This document shows, piece by piece, positions 1-6,522 of a stretch of 8,673 bases of DNA (its first letter is position 1; each line of letters opens with the position of its first letter). The translations under genes were made by a program, and so were the position numbers. Location: positions 1-8,673 of the forward strand of contig JAJYJF010000069.1 of NCBI GenBank assembly GCA_021796375.1, read 5' to 3'. The stretch is from Chloroflexota bacterium. GTDB taxonomy: Bacteria; Chloroflexota; Anaerolineae; Anaerolineales; Anaerolineaceae. Below the pieces are notes generated by a model. The model saw only the letters and a program-made list of their open reading frames with translations, did no database searches and was not told the DNA's origin.

Positions 1-757
1 CCGGGAGGGTGGGGAACTGGATCGCAAACGTGCGGAAGAGCGTGCTGGAGAGCGCCATCAGCAGCGCGGCGCCCATGCCCTTGTCGGTCACGTCCGCTAC
101 CACCATGCCCCATTTGTTGTTCGAGAGCGGGATGAAGTCGTAAAAATCGCCGGACGTTTCGCGGGCCGGCTCGAGGACCGCAGCGATATCCCAGCCGGGG
201 ATGGTAGGCGCCACCTCGGGCAGGATGTCGGCCTGGATGCGGCCGGCCATCACCAGCTCGCGGGCCATCGTGTCCTGCTGGCGGTACCGGGCGAGCACCT
301 GAGCCAGGCTCATCGGCTCCTCCGCCCCCTCGCCCTCCGGGTCCGCCCCGGCGCCGGATGAGATGCGGGAGGGCAGCGTGCTTTCAGCCGATGGCTGCAG
401 GAGCGCGAGCAGCCCGGATTTCAGCTCATCCTCGGGGATATCCCGCGAGAAACAGTGCAGTCCGTCGCCGCTGGCTGCCTCGCCGGCGCTGGAGACGGTC
501 ATCAGGATGATCTTCATCCCCGGCCACGTCCCCAGGATCTGCCGGGACGTCTCCACCCCAAGGTCCCCGGGCAGGTCCAGCAGGAACAGGTCGGGCTGGG
601 CCATCTGGCTCAACTGGAAGGCTTCGGTTGGGGTCTGGCCTTCTCCCACCAGGCTGATGCCGGGCAGACCCATCACCAGCGAAGCCAGCCCGCGCAGGTA
701 GACCGGCTGGGAAGAGACCACCGCTACCCGGGCTGCCCGCTGCTCATTCATCCTCAT
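1..757 (-). CDS. Receiver-like domain fused to PP2C (RsbU/SpoIIE-type) serine phosphatase, 3' end cut by window edge
   Basis: Translating the minus strand from ATG at 757 (or ATG at 751, which has AGGA just upstream) gives an open frame to the window edge, about 250 residues. Residues 8-120 look like a NarL-type receiver: the phospho-acceptor Asp lies in LFLLDLPG (about residue 61) and a Thr in ILMTV. The usual acidic pair after strand 1 is replaced by Ser-Ser, and the conserved Lys position reads Arg (FSRD). A helical linker of the type common before SpoIIE domains (about 148-180, ending DILPE) follows. The phosphatase domain then begins, with SGDFYDF and [15 protein letters not shown] supplying the expected metal-binding Asp residues. 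The remainder of the PP2C domain is outside the window. Such proteins usually dephosphorylate an anti-sigma-factor antagonist in stress or partner-switching pathways; the actual target cannot be seen here. It is separated from pspA by a terminator and has its own promoter. Confidence 0.88.
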   Translation of the reverse strand, partial: MRMNEQRAARVAVVSSQPVYLRGLASLVMGLPGISLVGEGQTPTEAFQLSQMAQPDLFLLDLPGDLGVETSRQILGTWPGMKIILMTVSSAGEAASGDGLHCFSRDIPEDELKSGLLALLQPSAESTLPSRISSGAGADPEGEGAEEPMSLAQVLARYRQQDTMARELVMAGRIQADILPEVAPTIPGWDIAAVLEPARETSGDFYDFIPLSNNKWGMVVADVTDKGMGAALLMALSSTLFRTFAIQFPTLP

Positions 758-819
758 CCCGCATGTTGTTCACCCCGCTCAGGAAGGAGCCGCCTGAAAT
801 ATGCGAAACGCACAAACCT

Positions 820-847
820 ATTTTACCGAAGGTTGAGAATATGGCAA
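820..847 (-). promoter_or_regulatory. Candidate sigma-70/A promoter for the receiver-PP2C gene
   Basis: On the minus strand, TTGCCA (847-842) and TAAAAT (825-820) are spaced by 16 bases, about 60 bases upstream of the ATG at 757. It sits in the only AT-rich stretch of this spacer and downstream of the pspA-side terminator. Prediction from box similarity only. Confidence 0.5.
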
Positions 848-878
848 ATACTTAAAGTAGATCCGGGCGCACCCCAAA

Positions 879-981
879 TTTTTGGCGATGCACCCCATCC
901 CCGGGGGAATCAGGGGTCTACGGGCTGCCGCCCGTACAGGCCTCTGATTTCCGCAGATTCCCCGGGAGGTACTGCCAAAAA
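879..981. repeat. Three-tier nested inverted repeat, about 103 bp
   Basis: Three pairs of arms are nested around one centre. The outer pair is TTTTTGGC (879-886) with GCCAAAAA (974-981). The middle pair is CCCGGGGGAATC (900-911) with GATTCCCCGGG (956-966), with a one-base bulge. The inner pair is ATCAGGGGTCTACGGGC (909-925) with the segment ending TCTGAT near 948, imperfect, closing on a short GC-rich loop. The arrangement resembles a small non-autonomous element or a large RNA fold. The right outer arm is shared with the T-tract of the terminator at 977-1007. No target-site duplication was evident. Confidence 0.5.
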
Positions 982-1007
982 ACCGGGATGCTGCTAGCGA
1001 AATCCCG
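977..1007 (-). terminator. Rho-independent terminator of the pspA transcript
   Basis: On the minus strand CGGGAT (1007-1002) pairs with ATCCCG (989-984). An inner GCT/AGC pair lies inside the loop, and a run of six T (982-977) follows one base after the stem. It is about 245 bases downstream of the pspA stop and upstream of the promoter for the PP2C gene, so it would separate the two transcription units. Confidence 0.65.
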
Positions 1008-1011
1008 CAAT

Positions 1012-1167
1012 GGACCTAACCCCCGGCCCCTTCCCTAACCCCGGAACAGAACATCCGGGGCGCTTTGCGAGGGAATGGAAAAAATCCAGTCCTCCCCCTT
1101 CCCTGCCCGCAGGGCCTCCGAGCGTTTTTTGCGAGAAGTCAGGGAAGGGGATCGGAGGGTTAGGTTC
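1012..1167. repeat. C-rich element bounded by imperfect inverted repeats, about 156 bp
   Basis: The left arm (1012-1039) contains CCTAAC, a C/G-rich stretch and CCCCTTCCCTAAC. The right arm (1138-1167) carries the inverse: GTCAGGGAAGGGG, then GAGGGTTAGG. The interior holds a further CCCCCTTCCCTGCC block near 1094-1109 and two related segments, GCGCTTTGCGAGGGAA (about 1059) and GCGTTTTTTGCGAG (about 1122). It lies in the untranslated 3' part of the pspA transcript. The layout suggests a dispersed intergenic repeat or MITE-like element. Copy number elsewhere cannot be judged from one window. Confidence 0.5.
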
Positions 1168-1250
1168 GAAGGGCGAATCCAAGTCCATAAATCTCAAACG
1201 AGGTCGCCAGCAGTTTCAAACCGGGATGCACCCGGATCTTCTTCGATATT

Positions 1251-2072
1251 TTATCCGCCGGACTGAGAGATGGCGCCCTCGTCGGGCGGGCTGGCGATGC
1301 GGGCGGGCAGGCCGGGATTCGCCTCTTTCGGGCTGCTCCCGGTGGTTTGGGCGATCAGCCGGCCGGCTCGTTCTTCCGGTGTCCCTTCTTTCAGGCGCGC
1401 CAGCTCCGCTTCAACCGCCAGCTTCCGGTTCACCTGCAGGAGCTCGCGGCCGAGACCGTCCTGTTCCGGCTCCAGCACATCCACCAGCACCCCCTCAGAG
1501 ACCAGCCCTTCGATGGCATCGGCTCGCGACTGCATCTCGCGGATGCGCTCCTCCGCCCGCCGGATGGTATTGCCCACGTCGCTCAGGTCCACCGAGACCC
1601 CGGAGACCGCTTCCCGCATCTGCAGCCGGGCCCTGGAAGAATCGTAGATCGCCTTGAGCTCTTCCTTCTTCGAGCGGAAGGCGGCCACCCTGCGGTCCAG
1701 GTTTGCCTGGTTCTGCTTCAGGGTTTCCGCTTGCTGCTCCAGGCCGGCGATGTTCTTCTCCAGCCCGTCCAGGCGGGAGGCGGCCTCCTGCTTGCGCTCG
1801 AGCGCCAGCCTGGCGAGGTCGTCCCGGCCGGCGCGGACGGCCGCCTGGGCCTGCTCGTCCGATTTGCGCAGGGCCTCCTCGAGCTGGCCGTACTGCGCCG
1901 CCAGCCGGTTCCTGGCCGCGCTCACCTCGATCAGCCCGCGGCTGATCCGCGCGCGGGTCTCCTCCAGCCTGTTCAGGCTGTAATCCAGGCTCGCCTTGGG
2001 GTCTTCAAACATGTCTGCGACCGCATTGGCGCGAGCCTCAATGATCGCATTAATCCGGGTGAAAATGCTCAC
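1251..2072 (-). CDS. pspA: PspA/IM30 (Vipp1) family membrane-stress protein
   Basis: This 273-residue protein is almost entirely helical coiled coil and opens with the family's amphipathic N-terminal helix (MSIFTRINAIIEARANAVAD). The family landmarks MFEDPKASLDYSL (21-33) and AGRDDLARLALERKQ (81-95) are present, followed by the long heptad region to about 150 and the segment RRAEERIREMQSRADAIEGL (171-190). PspA proteins are ESCRT-III-like: they form rods or rings on the inner face of the cytoplasmic membrane and protect it during envelope stress. Residues from about 235 form a Gly/Pro/Ser-rich disordered tail, longer than in E. coli PspA (222 residues in all). The start is GTG, preceded by AAAGGAAG at good spacing. 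It lies 27 bases downstream of the broken coiled-coil gene and probably shares its transcript. No PspF or sigma-54 promoter is visible, so regulation differs from the enterobacterial system. Confidence 0.92.
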   Translation of the reverse strand: MSIFTRINAIIEARANAVADMFEDPKASLDYSLNRLEETRARISRGLIEVSAARNRLAAQYGQLEEALRKSDEQAQAAVRAGRDDLARLALERKQEAASRLDGLEKNIAGLEQQAETLKQNQANLDRRVAAFRSKKEELKAIYDSSRARLQMREAVSGVSVDLSDVGNTIRRAEERIREMQSRADAIEGLVSEGVLVDVLEPEQDGLGRELLQVNRKLAVEAELARLKEGTPEERAGRLIAQTTGSSPKEANPGLPARIASPPDEGAISQSGG

Positions 2073-2099
2073 CTCACGCTTCCTTTCTACCGATAAACC

Positions 2100-2785
2100 C
2101 TAGTGTTTTTGCCCGAGAGCTCGCTGCCCCTGGGCAAACAAATCCTGGCGAAGGTGCAGGCGCAGCCCAGCCAGTTTTTCTTCTGAAAGCAGTATCTGCA
2201 GGCTCAGGATCGAAGCCCGCACCTCCGCCTCCAGCTCATCCATCCGCCCCAGCTCCTGCGAGACGGCCTGCCCGTTCAGCTCGATCCGGCGGGATGCCTG
2301 CGCCAGGCGGTGCCATGCATCCAGGTGCGCCCGCGCCTGCTGCTCGTCGGGCAGGGCAGCCTGTGCGCTGGCCCGGGCGGCGGCAGCCTGCTCTTCAAGC
2401 CACCCGGATTCGCGCGCGATCGCCCGCTGGCTCTGCAGGATCCCAACCCGAGCTTCTTCCACCAGGCCCAGGTCGATATACAGGTGGTTCAGGCCGCGCT
2501 CGATCTCGCCATCAGCGGGCGGATCATCGATTTCCCGGCCCGGCGGCGCAGCTCAGCCTCGCGCTGGACCAGGAGGACATCTCCCAGCCCGATCTGATTG
2601 CGGTCCAGGCGGGAGCGCAGCTCGATGAAGCGCTCGCGCGCGAGTTCTCCCCGGCCGTACATCGCCCTTAATTGATTCTGCAGCTGCGCCTGAGGGTCTT
2701 CCCACCGGAAGAGCTCTTCAACCACCTCCTTCCAGGGGGTGAAGACCTCTTCCACCATATCCAACATCCAATGAAACATCCCCAA
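2100..2785 (-). pseudogene. Coiled-coil protein with SHOCT-like segment, PspA partner, split by a -1 frameshift
   Basis: Two minus-strand frames read as one protein. The first (2785 to a TGA at 2489) begins TTG-GGG-ATG (ATG at 2779 is the alternative; AGGAGG and AGAAGG lie upstream). It contains a Trp-rich amphipathic start, then MYGRGELARERFIELRSRL (residues 42-60), which resembles the short SHOCT oligomerisation motif, then a charged coil ending ELRRRAG. The second frame, open from 2552 to the TAG at 2100, continues with acidic, coiled-coil sequence (EIDDPPADGEIERGLNHLY, later EEARVGILQSQRA). Joining them near 2534-2548, a GC run of CCG/GGC repeats, restores about 228 residues, and the span of 686 bases is one short of a multiple of three. 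A missing base (mutation or sequencing error) is the simplest explanation. The product is unrecognised beyond these features. Its position 27 bases before pspA suggests a partner or regulator of PspA, by inference only. Confidence 0.7.
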
Positions 2786-2816
2786 CCCGCCTTCTTGCTC
2801 CTCCTTTGGTTGTTTA

Positions 2817-2842
2817 CCCCGGATGACACTGGTCGTCCGGGG
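2817..2842 (-). promoter_or_regulatory. Leader hairpin upstream of the coiled-coil/pspA genes
   Basis: CCCCGGATGAC (2817-2827) and GTCGTCCGGGG (2832-2842) form an 11-base-pair stem, with one G-U pair in RNA, around the four-base loop ACTG. In the leftward transcript it falls between the predicted start point (about 2864) and the AGGAGG ribosome site (about 2800). It has no T-run on either strand, so it is more likely a leader structure affecting RNA stability or translation than a terminator. Confidence 0.45.
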
Positions 2843-2870
2843 GACTCCTGGCTATATTATGACCATTATT

Positions 2871-2899
2871 ATCTTATTTTAGAAGCGGTAACCTGTCAT
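2871..2899 (-). promoter_or_regulatory. Candidate promoter of the coiled-coil/pspA unit
   Basis: On the minus strand ATGACA (2899-2894; one mismatch from TTGACA) is followed after exactly 17 bases by TAAGAT (2876-2871). It lies about 85 bases upstream of the first gene, in an AT-rich stretch, and downstream of the Nramp stop. This would let pspA be expressed independently of the transporter. Confidence 0.5.
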
Positions 2900-2916
2900 G
2901 AATCATGGGGGTAACC
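2887..2916. promoter_or_regulatory. Operator-like repeats over the -35 box of the pspA-unit promoter
   Basis: The 11-base palindrome CATGAATCATG (2897-2907) overlaps the proposed -35 box. It is flanked by two copies of GGTAACC (2887-2893 and 2910-2916), 23 bases apart, roughly two helical turns. The symmetry and position fit binding of a dimeric regulator. No regulator gene in the window can be assigned to it. Confidence 0.4.
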
Positions 2917-2978
2917 GCGCCGAAGCGCAGGGTGCGGTCTTCCATACTCCCATGCCGAAAGTGAAAACTCCCCCGGGG

Positions 2979-4238
2979 CTAGCCTCCCCTGGCCCATTGG
3001 ATCACCAGCAGGACGACCATGCCGGTCATGACCAGGAACGAGATCCCTCCGAAGAGGTTGTCGAACCATTTATTGGTGAAATTTCCCATGATCTTGCGCC
3101 GGTTCGCGAGCAGCAGGAGGATGCCCATGATCAGCGGTCCGACGAGCCCCCCCAGCACCTGCGAGTAATACAGGGCCAGCACCGGGTTTACCCCGGAGAG
3201 GGCGATCTCCACCCCGGTAAACAGCGAGAGGGTGATCACGATGTAAAACCCTTTCGCCTGGTCGACCCCCTCGGAGAGGCTCTGCTTCCAGCCAAAGAGC
3301 TCGGCGACCATGTACCCGGCGGAGGCGGAGAGGACCGGGATGGCGACCAGCCCGGAGGCGATCAGCCCGACCCCAAACAGGTATTTCGCCGCCGGGCCGG
3401 CCAGCGGCACGAGCGCCCGGGCGGCATCCTGGGCGGTCTGGATCGTCTGGTGGTGGCTGTACAGCACGGATGCGGTCGAGATCATGATAAACAGCGTGAC
3501 CACCTGGGCGAAGATGAAACCCGGGGCCAGGAGCGCGTCGAGGTGGCGCGCCCTCTCCAGCTTATTGGTGCCCTTTTCCTCGATCTCCTCCTTGGCCTGC
3601 CAGAAAAACAGCGGCGGCGAAAACGTGGCGCCCAGGATGCCGACTGCCGAGAGGAGGGCTTGGCTGCCGGAGGGGAGCGGCGGCAGGAAGATGTTCCTCA
3701 GCACCTCCCCCCAATTGGGGTGCGACATGACCCCGGAAAAGATGTAGGCCACGAACACGAAGGTTAAAACGGCGATGTAGCGGGTGAAGGTTTCGAAGTT
3801 CAGAAAGAGCACCAGCACCCAGATGAGCGCCGCCACCGGCACCAGCCAGAGCAGGAACCTGATCCCGGTGATGAGCTCGAGCGCCGCGCTGATCCCGGTC
3901 ATATCCGCGCCGATCATCAAGATGGTGACCAGCAGCAGGCTGAGGATCGTCAGGTACGCCAGCGGTTTCGGAAAGTGGTCGCGGATCACCGCGCCGAGCC
4001 CCTGGTGAGTCACGTCGCCGATCCGCGCGCACATCGACTGGATGGCCACCAGCATCGGGAGGGCCAGGACCATCAGCCAGAGCTGGCGGTAGCCCGTCTG
4101 CGACCCGGCCACGGCGTAGGTAGTGATCCCCGCCGGGTCATTATCCGCGTTGGCGCTGATGATCCCGGCGATAAATTTCCCGACCTGGCCCGAGGTCGCG
4201 CCGGTCGAGCCGGCTCTTTTTCGAGAAGTCTCGGCCAC
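2979..4238 (-). CDS. Nramp-family (NRAMP-related) metal ion transporter with non-canonical metal site
   Basis: The protein has 419 residues, starting at GTG with GGTGGA about eight bases upstream, and about 11 hydrophobic segments, as expected for the LeuT-fold Nramp family. The TM1 signature region reads ISANADNDPAGITTYAVAG (28-45), so DPGN of classical MntH/Nramp is DPAG here. In TM6 the classical MPH motif reads SPP within GATFSPPLFFWQAKEEIEE (203-221). This pattern belongs to the divergent bacterial Nramp-related branch with an FFWQA-type TM6, some members of which transport Mg2+ rather than Mn2+/Fe2+. Asp34 of TM1 is retained. It imports a divalent metal across the inner membrane, probably by proton coupling or facilitated uptake; the ion is uncertain. 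It is divergent from the wtp operon. No riboswitch was recognised in its leader. Confidence 0.88.
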   Translation of the reverse strand: MAETSRKRAGSTGATSGQVGKFIAGIISANADNDPAGITTYAVAGSQTGYRQLWLMVLALPMLVAIQSMCARIGDVTHQGLGAVIRDHFPKPLAYLTILSLLLVTILMIGADMTGISAALELITGIRFLLWLVPVAALIWVLVLFLNFETFTRYIAVLTFVFVAYIFSGVMSHPNWGEVLRNIFLPPLPSGSQALLSAVGILGATFSPPLFFWQAKEEIEEKGTNKLERARHLDALLAPGFIFAQVVTLFIMISTASVLYSHHQTIQTAQDAARALVPLAGPAAKYLFGVGLIASGLVAIPVLSASAGYMVAELFGWKQSLSEGVDQAKGFYIVITLSLFTGVEIALSGVNPVLALYYSQVLGGLVGPLIMGILLLLANRRKIMGNFTNKWFDNLFGGISFLVMTGMVVLLVIQWARGG

Positions 4239-4627
4239 GAAAAGATTCCACCCTTCTTAGAAGCGCGCCCGGACCTCGGGCGGCGTTTTTCTCTACTTGC
4301 TATCGTAACCGGCCGGATGCACTCGTGGAATGGTGAGTTCCCCCCGGCTGAACCCGGGATAATCCCTATCCGGGCGGGAAAGGCTGATTCCCCCAAATAT
4401 GAAGGCTGCCGAGGCGCGCGTCTGCGAGCTGGTCCTGCCCCAGTTCCTCCGGGCTGGCCCACCAGCGCCGGGCAAGCGGGCGGGCAATAGCTCCCCCCTC
4501 AAGGTTCAGCGCGTCCCCCCTCAACAGTGTATCAAATGCACTCGCTCAAATATACAGTATAATGGGATCCGGTACGGACGATCGTATCCGTACAGCACCC
4601 GCCCGAACAATTTATGGAGGATCGAAA
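4239..4627. other. Divergent spacer between the Nramp gene and the wtp operon
   Basis: This is 389 bases without a believable gene. The right end holds the wtp promoter and its palindromes (4526-4593). A hairpin, CCCGGGATA with TATCCGGG (4353-4374), sits mid-way. A short stem GCCCG/CGGGC (4267-4281), followed four bases later by TTTTT on the plus strand, looks like a terminator, but no plus-strand gene precedes it. I could not identify a convincing promoter for the leftward Nramp gene. Confidence 0.5.
4526..4593 (+). promoter_or_regulatory. wtp operon promoter with three palindromes
   Basis: A perfect TATAAT at 4558-4563 lies 64 bases upstream of the wtpA start; no good -35 hexamer stands 16-18 bases before it. 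Three inverted repeats surround it. AGTGTAT-CAA-ATGCACT (4526-4542, one mismatch) covers the -35 position. TATACAGTATA (4551-4561, perfect) overlaps the -10. GTACGGA-N8-TCCGTAC (4572-4593, seven-base arms) covers the start of the transcript. This is the layout of a tightly regulated promoter, plausibly repressed by a metal or oxyanion sensor when tungstate or molybdate is sufficient. None of the sites matches a ModE box that I can confirm. Confidence 0.6.
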
Positions 4628-5638
4628 ATGAGGCGCTTGATTCCCATCTCGATTGTCATGCTCATCGCCCTGATCGCCACCGCATGCGCGCCGGCGGCAA
4701 CGCCCGCGCCCGCTCCCACGGCCGCCGCCACGGCCGCGCCCACGGCTGCCCCCAAGGTAACCCTGACGATCTTCGGCGCCGGCACGCTCGCCGCGCCGTT
4801 CAAACAGGTCGACAACGCGTTCATGAAGCTGTATCCAAACGTCACCATCCAGGCCCAATTTGGCGGCAGCGTCAAAATGGTCAAGCAGGTGACCGACCTG
4901 CACCAGATCGCGGACGTCGTGGCGGTGGCCGATTACAACGTGATCCCCAAATACCTGTTCGGCGCGAACGGCAAAACCGCCTACACGGCCTGGTATGCCG
5001 GGTTCGCGACCAACGCGATTACTTTTGTCTACACCGATAAGAGCAAATTTGCCAGCGAGATCACCCCGCAGAACTGGTACCAGGTGCTCGCGCGTCCGGG
5101 CGTGCAGATCGGCCGCTCGAACCCCGATACGGATCCTTCCGGCTACCAGACCGTGCAGATGCTGAACCTGGCGGAGAAATATTACAACCAGCCCGGCCTC
5201 GCGGCATCGATCCTGGCAAACGCGCCCAAGACAAATATGCGCGATACCGAGACGGAGCTGATCGCCGCGCTGCAATCCGGGCAGATCGATTACCTGGCCA
5301 TCTATCTCTCCGACGCGCGCCAGCATGGCTTCAAGTACCTCCAGCTCCCGCCGCAGATCGATTTGAGCGATGCGAAATACTCGGCATCCTACGCGCAGGC
5401 GTCCGTCCAGACGGCGAACGGGACCCTGACCGCCTCCCCCATCGTCTACGCGGTGACGATCCCGAACAACGCCGCGCATCCGGACTGGGCGCTCAAGTAC
5501 ACGCAGTTCCTGTTGGGGAGCGAGGGACAGAGCGCGATGAAAAGCAGCGGCTTCGGGTCGCTCGCGCCCGCGTATGTGAACGATGCCAGCAAGGCCCCCG
5601 CGGATCTGAAAGCCCTCCTGACCGCCTGGCCCAAATAG
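4628..5638 (+). CDS. wtpA: Tungstate/molybdate ABC transporter substrate-binding lipoprotein WtpA
   Basis: The protein has 336 residues. The start chosen is ATG at 4628, seven bases after GGAGG, rather than an in-frame ATG at 4562 that falls inside the -10 box. It opens with a lipoprotein signal peptide (RR, a hydrophobic core, then IATAC with the acceptor Cys20), followed by an Ala/Pro/Thr linker to about residue 42. The mature domain begins TLTIFGAGTL. It contains GGSVKMVKQVTDL (79-91), ADVVAVADYNVIPKYL (96-110), SNPDTDPSGYQT (164-175) and DTETELIAALQSGQIDY (206-222), the order and wording seen in archaeal-type WtpA/ModA proteins. In those relatives two carboxylates complete a six-coordinate oxyanion site, and the acidic residues in the last two motifs are the likely equivalents (inference). 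It captures tungstate or molybdate outside the membrane and delivers it to WtpB. First gene of the operon. Confidence 0.92.
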   Translation: MRRLIPISIVMLIALIATACAPAATPAPAPTAAATAAPTAAPKVTLTIFGAGTLAAPFKQVDNAFMKLYPNVTIQAQFGGSVKMVKQVTDLHQIADVVAVADYNVIPKYLFGANGKTAYTAWYAGFATNAITFVYTDKSKFASEITPQNWYQVLARPGVQIGRSNPDTDPSGYQTVQMLNLAEKYYNQPGLAASILANAPKTNMRDTETELIAALQSGQIDYLAIYLSDARQHGFKYLQLPPQIDLSDAKYSASYAQASVQTANGTLTASPIVYAVTIPNNAAHPDWALKYTQFLLGSEGQSAMKSSGFGSLAPAYVNDASKAPADLKALLTAWPK

Positions 5639-5706
5639 CAGGGAGGGGACGCGAATGAGATCGGACTCAATCAGATGAGGGGTTTCGCGTTCCGAGGATA
5701 ATCGAG

Positions 5707-6522
5707 ATGGTGGCCAAAGCTCTTGCGCCGTCGCGCAGCCTGCTGCTTGCCTTCTGGCTGGCCGGCGGCGTGCTGCTTGCGTTCCTCCTCCTGCCGCTGC
5801 TGCAAATGGCGGCAAGCCAGACCCCGGCGCGCCTGGCGCGCGTGGCGGCGATGGCGGACGTGCGCGCCGCGATCGTCCTCAGCCTGGAGGCCGCGTTCGT
5901 CACGACGCTGCTTGCCGGCCTCCTGGGCGTGCCGCTGGCATACCTGCTCGCCCGCACCACCTTTCCCGGTAAAAGCATCGTCGAAGCCGTGGTGGACCTG
6001 CCGCTGGCGATCCCGCATACGGTCGTCGGCATCGCGCTGCTCTTCGTCTTCGGGCGCACCGGCGGGATCGGCGCGGCGGTGAACACGCTGTTTGGCTACC
6101 AGTTCTGGGGCACGCTCGGCGGCGTGATCATCGCCATGCTGTTCGTCAGCATCACCTATACCGTGAACGCGGCGCGCGTCGGCTTCGACGCCGTGGATCC
6201 GCGCCTGGAAAAGGTGGCGCGCACGCTCGGGGCGGGACCGTGGCGGGTTTTCACCCGGGTGACGGTGCCGCTCGCCTGGCACGGCGTCCTCACCGGGCTG
6301 ACGCTGACCTTCGCGCGCTCGATCAGCGAGTTCGGGGCGGTGATTATCCTGACCTACTACCCGATGACCGCCCCGGTAAAAATCTACGACCTGTTCCTGC
6401 AGTTCGGGCTGGATGATTCTTCGGCCATGGCAGTGCTCTTCCTCGCCGTCGCGCTCGCCCTGTTCATCCTCTTTCGATATCTCGCCTACGGCCGCCGCGC
6501 CGCGCCCGGGGGGCGGGTTTGA
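5707..6522 (+). CDS. wtpB: Tungstate/molybdate ABC transporter permease WtpB
   Basis: The permease has 271 residues, starting at ATG with GAGGA about nine bases upstream, 68 bases after wtpA. Its five to six hydrophobic segments are: 11-33, 54-82 with LLGVPLAYLLARTTFPGKS, 95-117 with DLPLAIPHTVVGIALL, 136-156, 195-216 and 241-259. The cytoplasmic EAA loop that docks onto the ATPase is EKVARTLGAGPWRVFTRVTV (168-187), followed by the usual SISEFGAVIIL (205-215). These are hallmarks of the ModB/WtpB/CysT group of oxyanion permeases. Pairing with a WtpA-type binding protein favours tungstate or molybdate over sulfate. The stop overlaps the start of the ATPase gene, which implies coupled translation. 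Confidence 0.9.
   Translation: MVAKALAPSRSLLLAFWLAGGVLLAFLLLPLLQMAASQTPARLARVAAMADVRAAIVLSLEAAFVTTLLAGLLGVPLAYLLARTTFPGKSIVEAVVDLPLAIPHTVVGIALLFVFGRTGGIGAAVNTLFGYQFWGTLGGVIIAMLFVSITYTVNAARVGFDAVDPRLEKVARTLGAGPWRVFTRVTVPLAWHGVLTGLTLTFARSISEFGAVIILTYYPMTAPVKIYDLFLQFGLDDSSAMAVLFLAVALALFILFRYLAYGRRAAPGGRV

Larger units (their letters stand above)
758..1250. other. 493-bp non-coding spacer between pspA and the PP2C gene
   Basis: No convincing gene is present. The frames open here are short, Pro/Arg-rich and follow the repeats. In order from left the spacer holds a promoter for the leftward PP2C gene (820-847), a nested inverted repeat (879-981), a leftward terminator (977-1007), a C-rich inverted repeat (1012-1167) and a weak hairpin next to the pspA stop (1221-1235: CCGGG, five-base loop, CCCGG). 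I found no tRNA or rRNA. Confidence 0.6.

Noticed and set aside
994..1197. Small 67-codon minus-strand frame downstream of pspA
   Set aside because: It runs through the C-rich inverted repeat and the terminator, and its Pro/Gly-rich sequence reflects the repeat.
1221..1235. Hairpin just after the pspA stop as the operon terminator
   Set aside because: It has only a five-base-pair stem and three T bases on the minus strand. The structure at 977-1007 with six T is a much better terminator.
2489..2552. Programmed -1 ribosomal frameshifting to join the two halves of the coiled-coil gene
   Set aside because: No X-XXY-YYZ slippery heptamer in the correct frame was found in the overlap, so a lost base is the simpler explanation. 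Not fully excluded.
4267..4290. Plus-strand terminator-like hairpin followed by TTTTT
   Set aside because: The stem is only five base pairs, the T-run is four bases away, and no plus-strand gene lies upstream, so I did not call it a terminator.
4532..5815. Long minus-strand open frame (427 codons) opposite wtpA
   Set aside because: It is an Arg/Gly-rich shadow of a GC-rich gene. wtpA on the other strand has a full family match, a signal peptide and a ribosome site.
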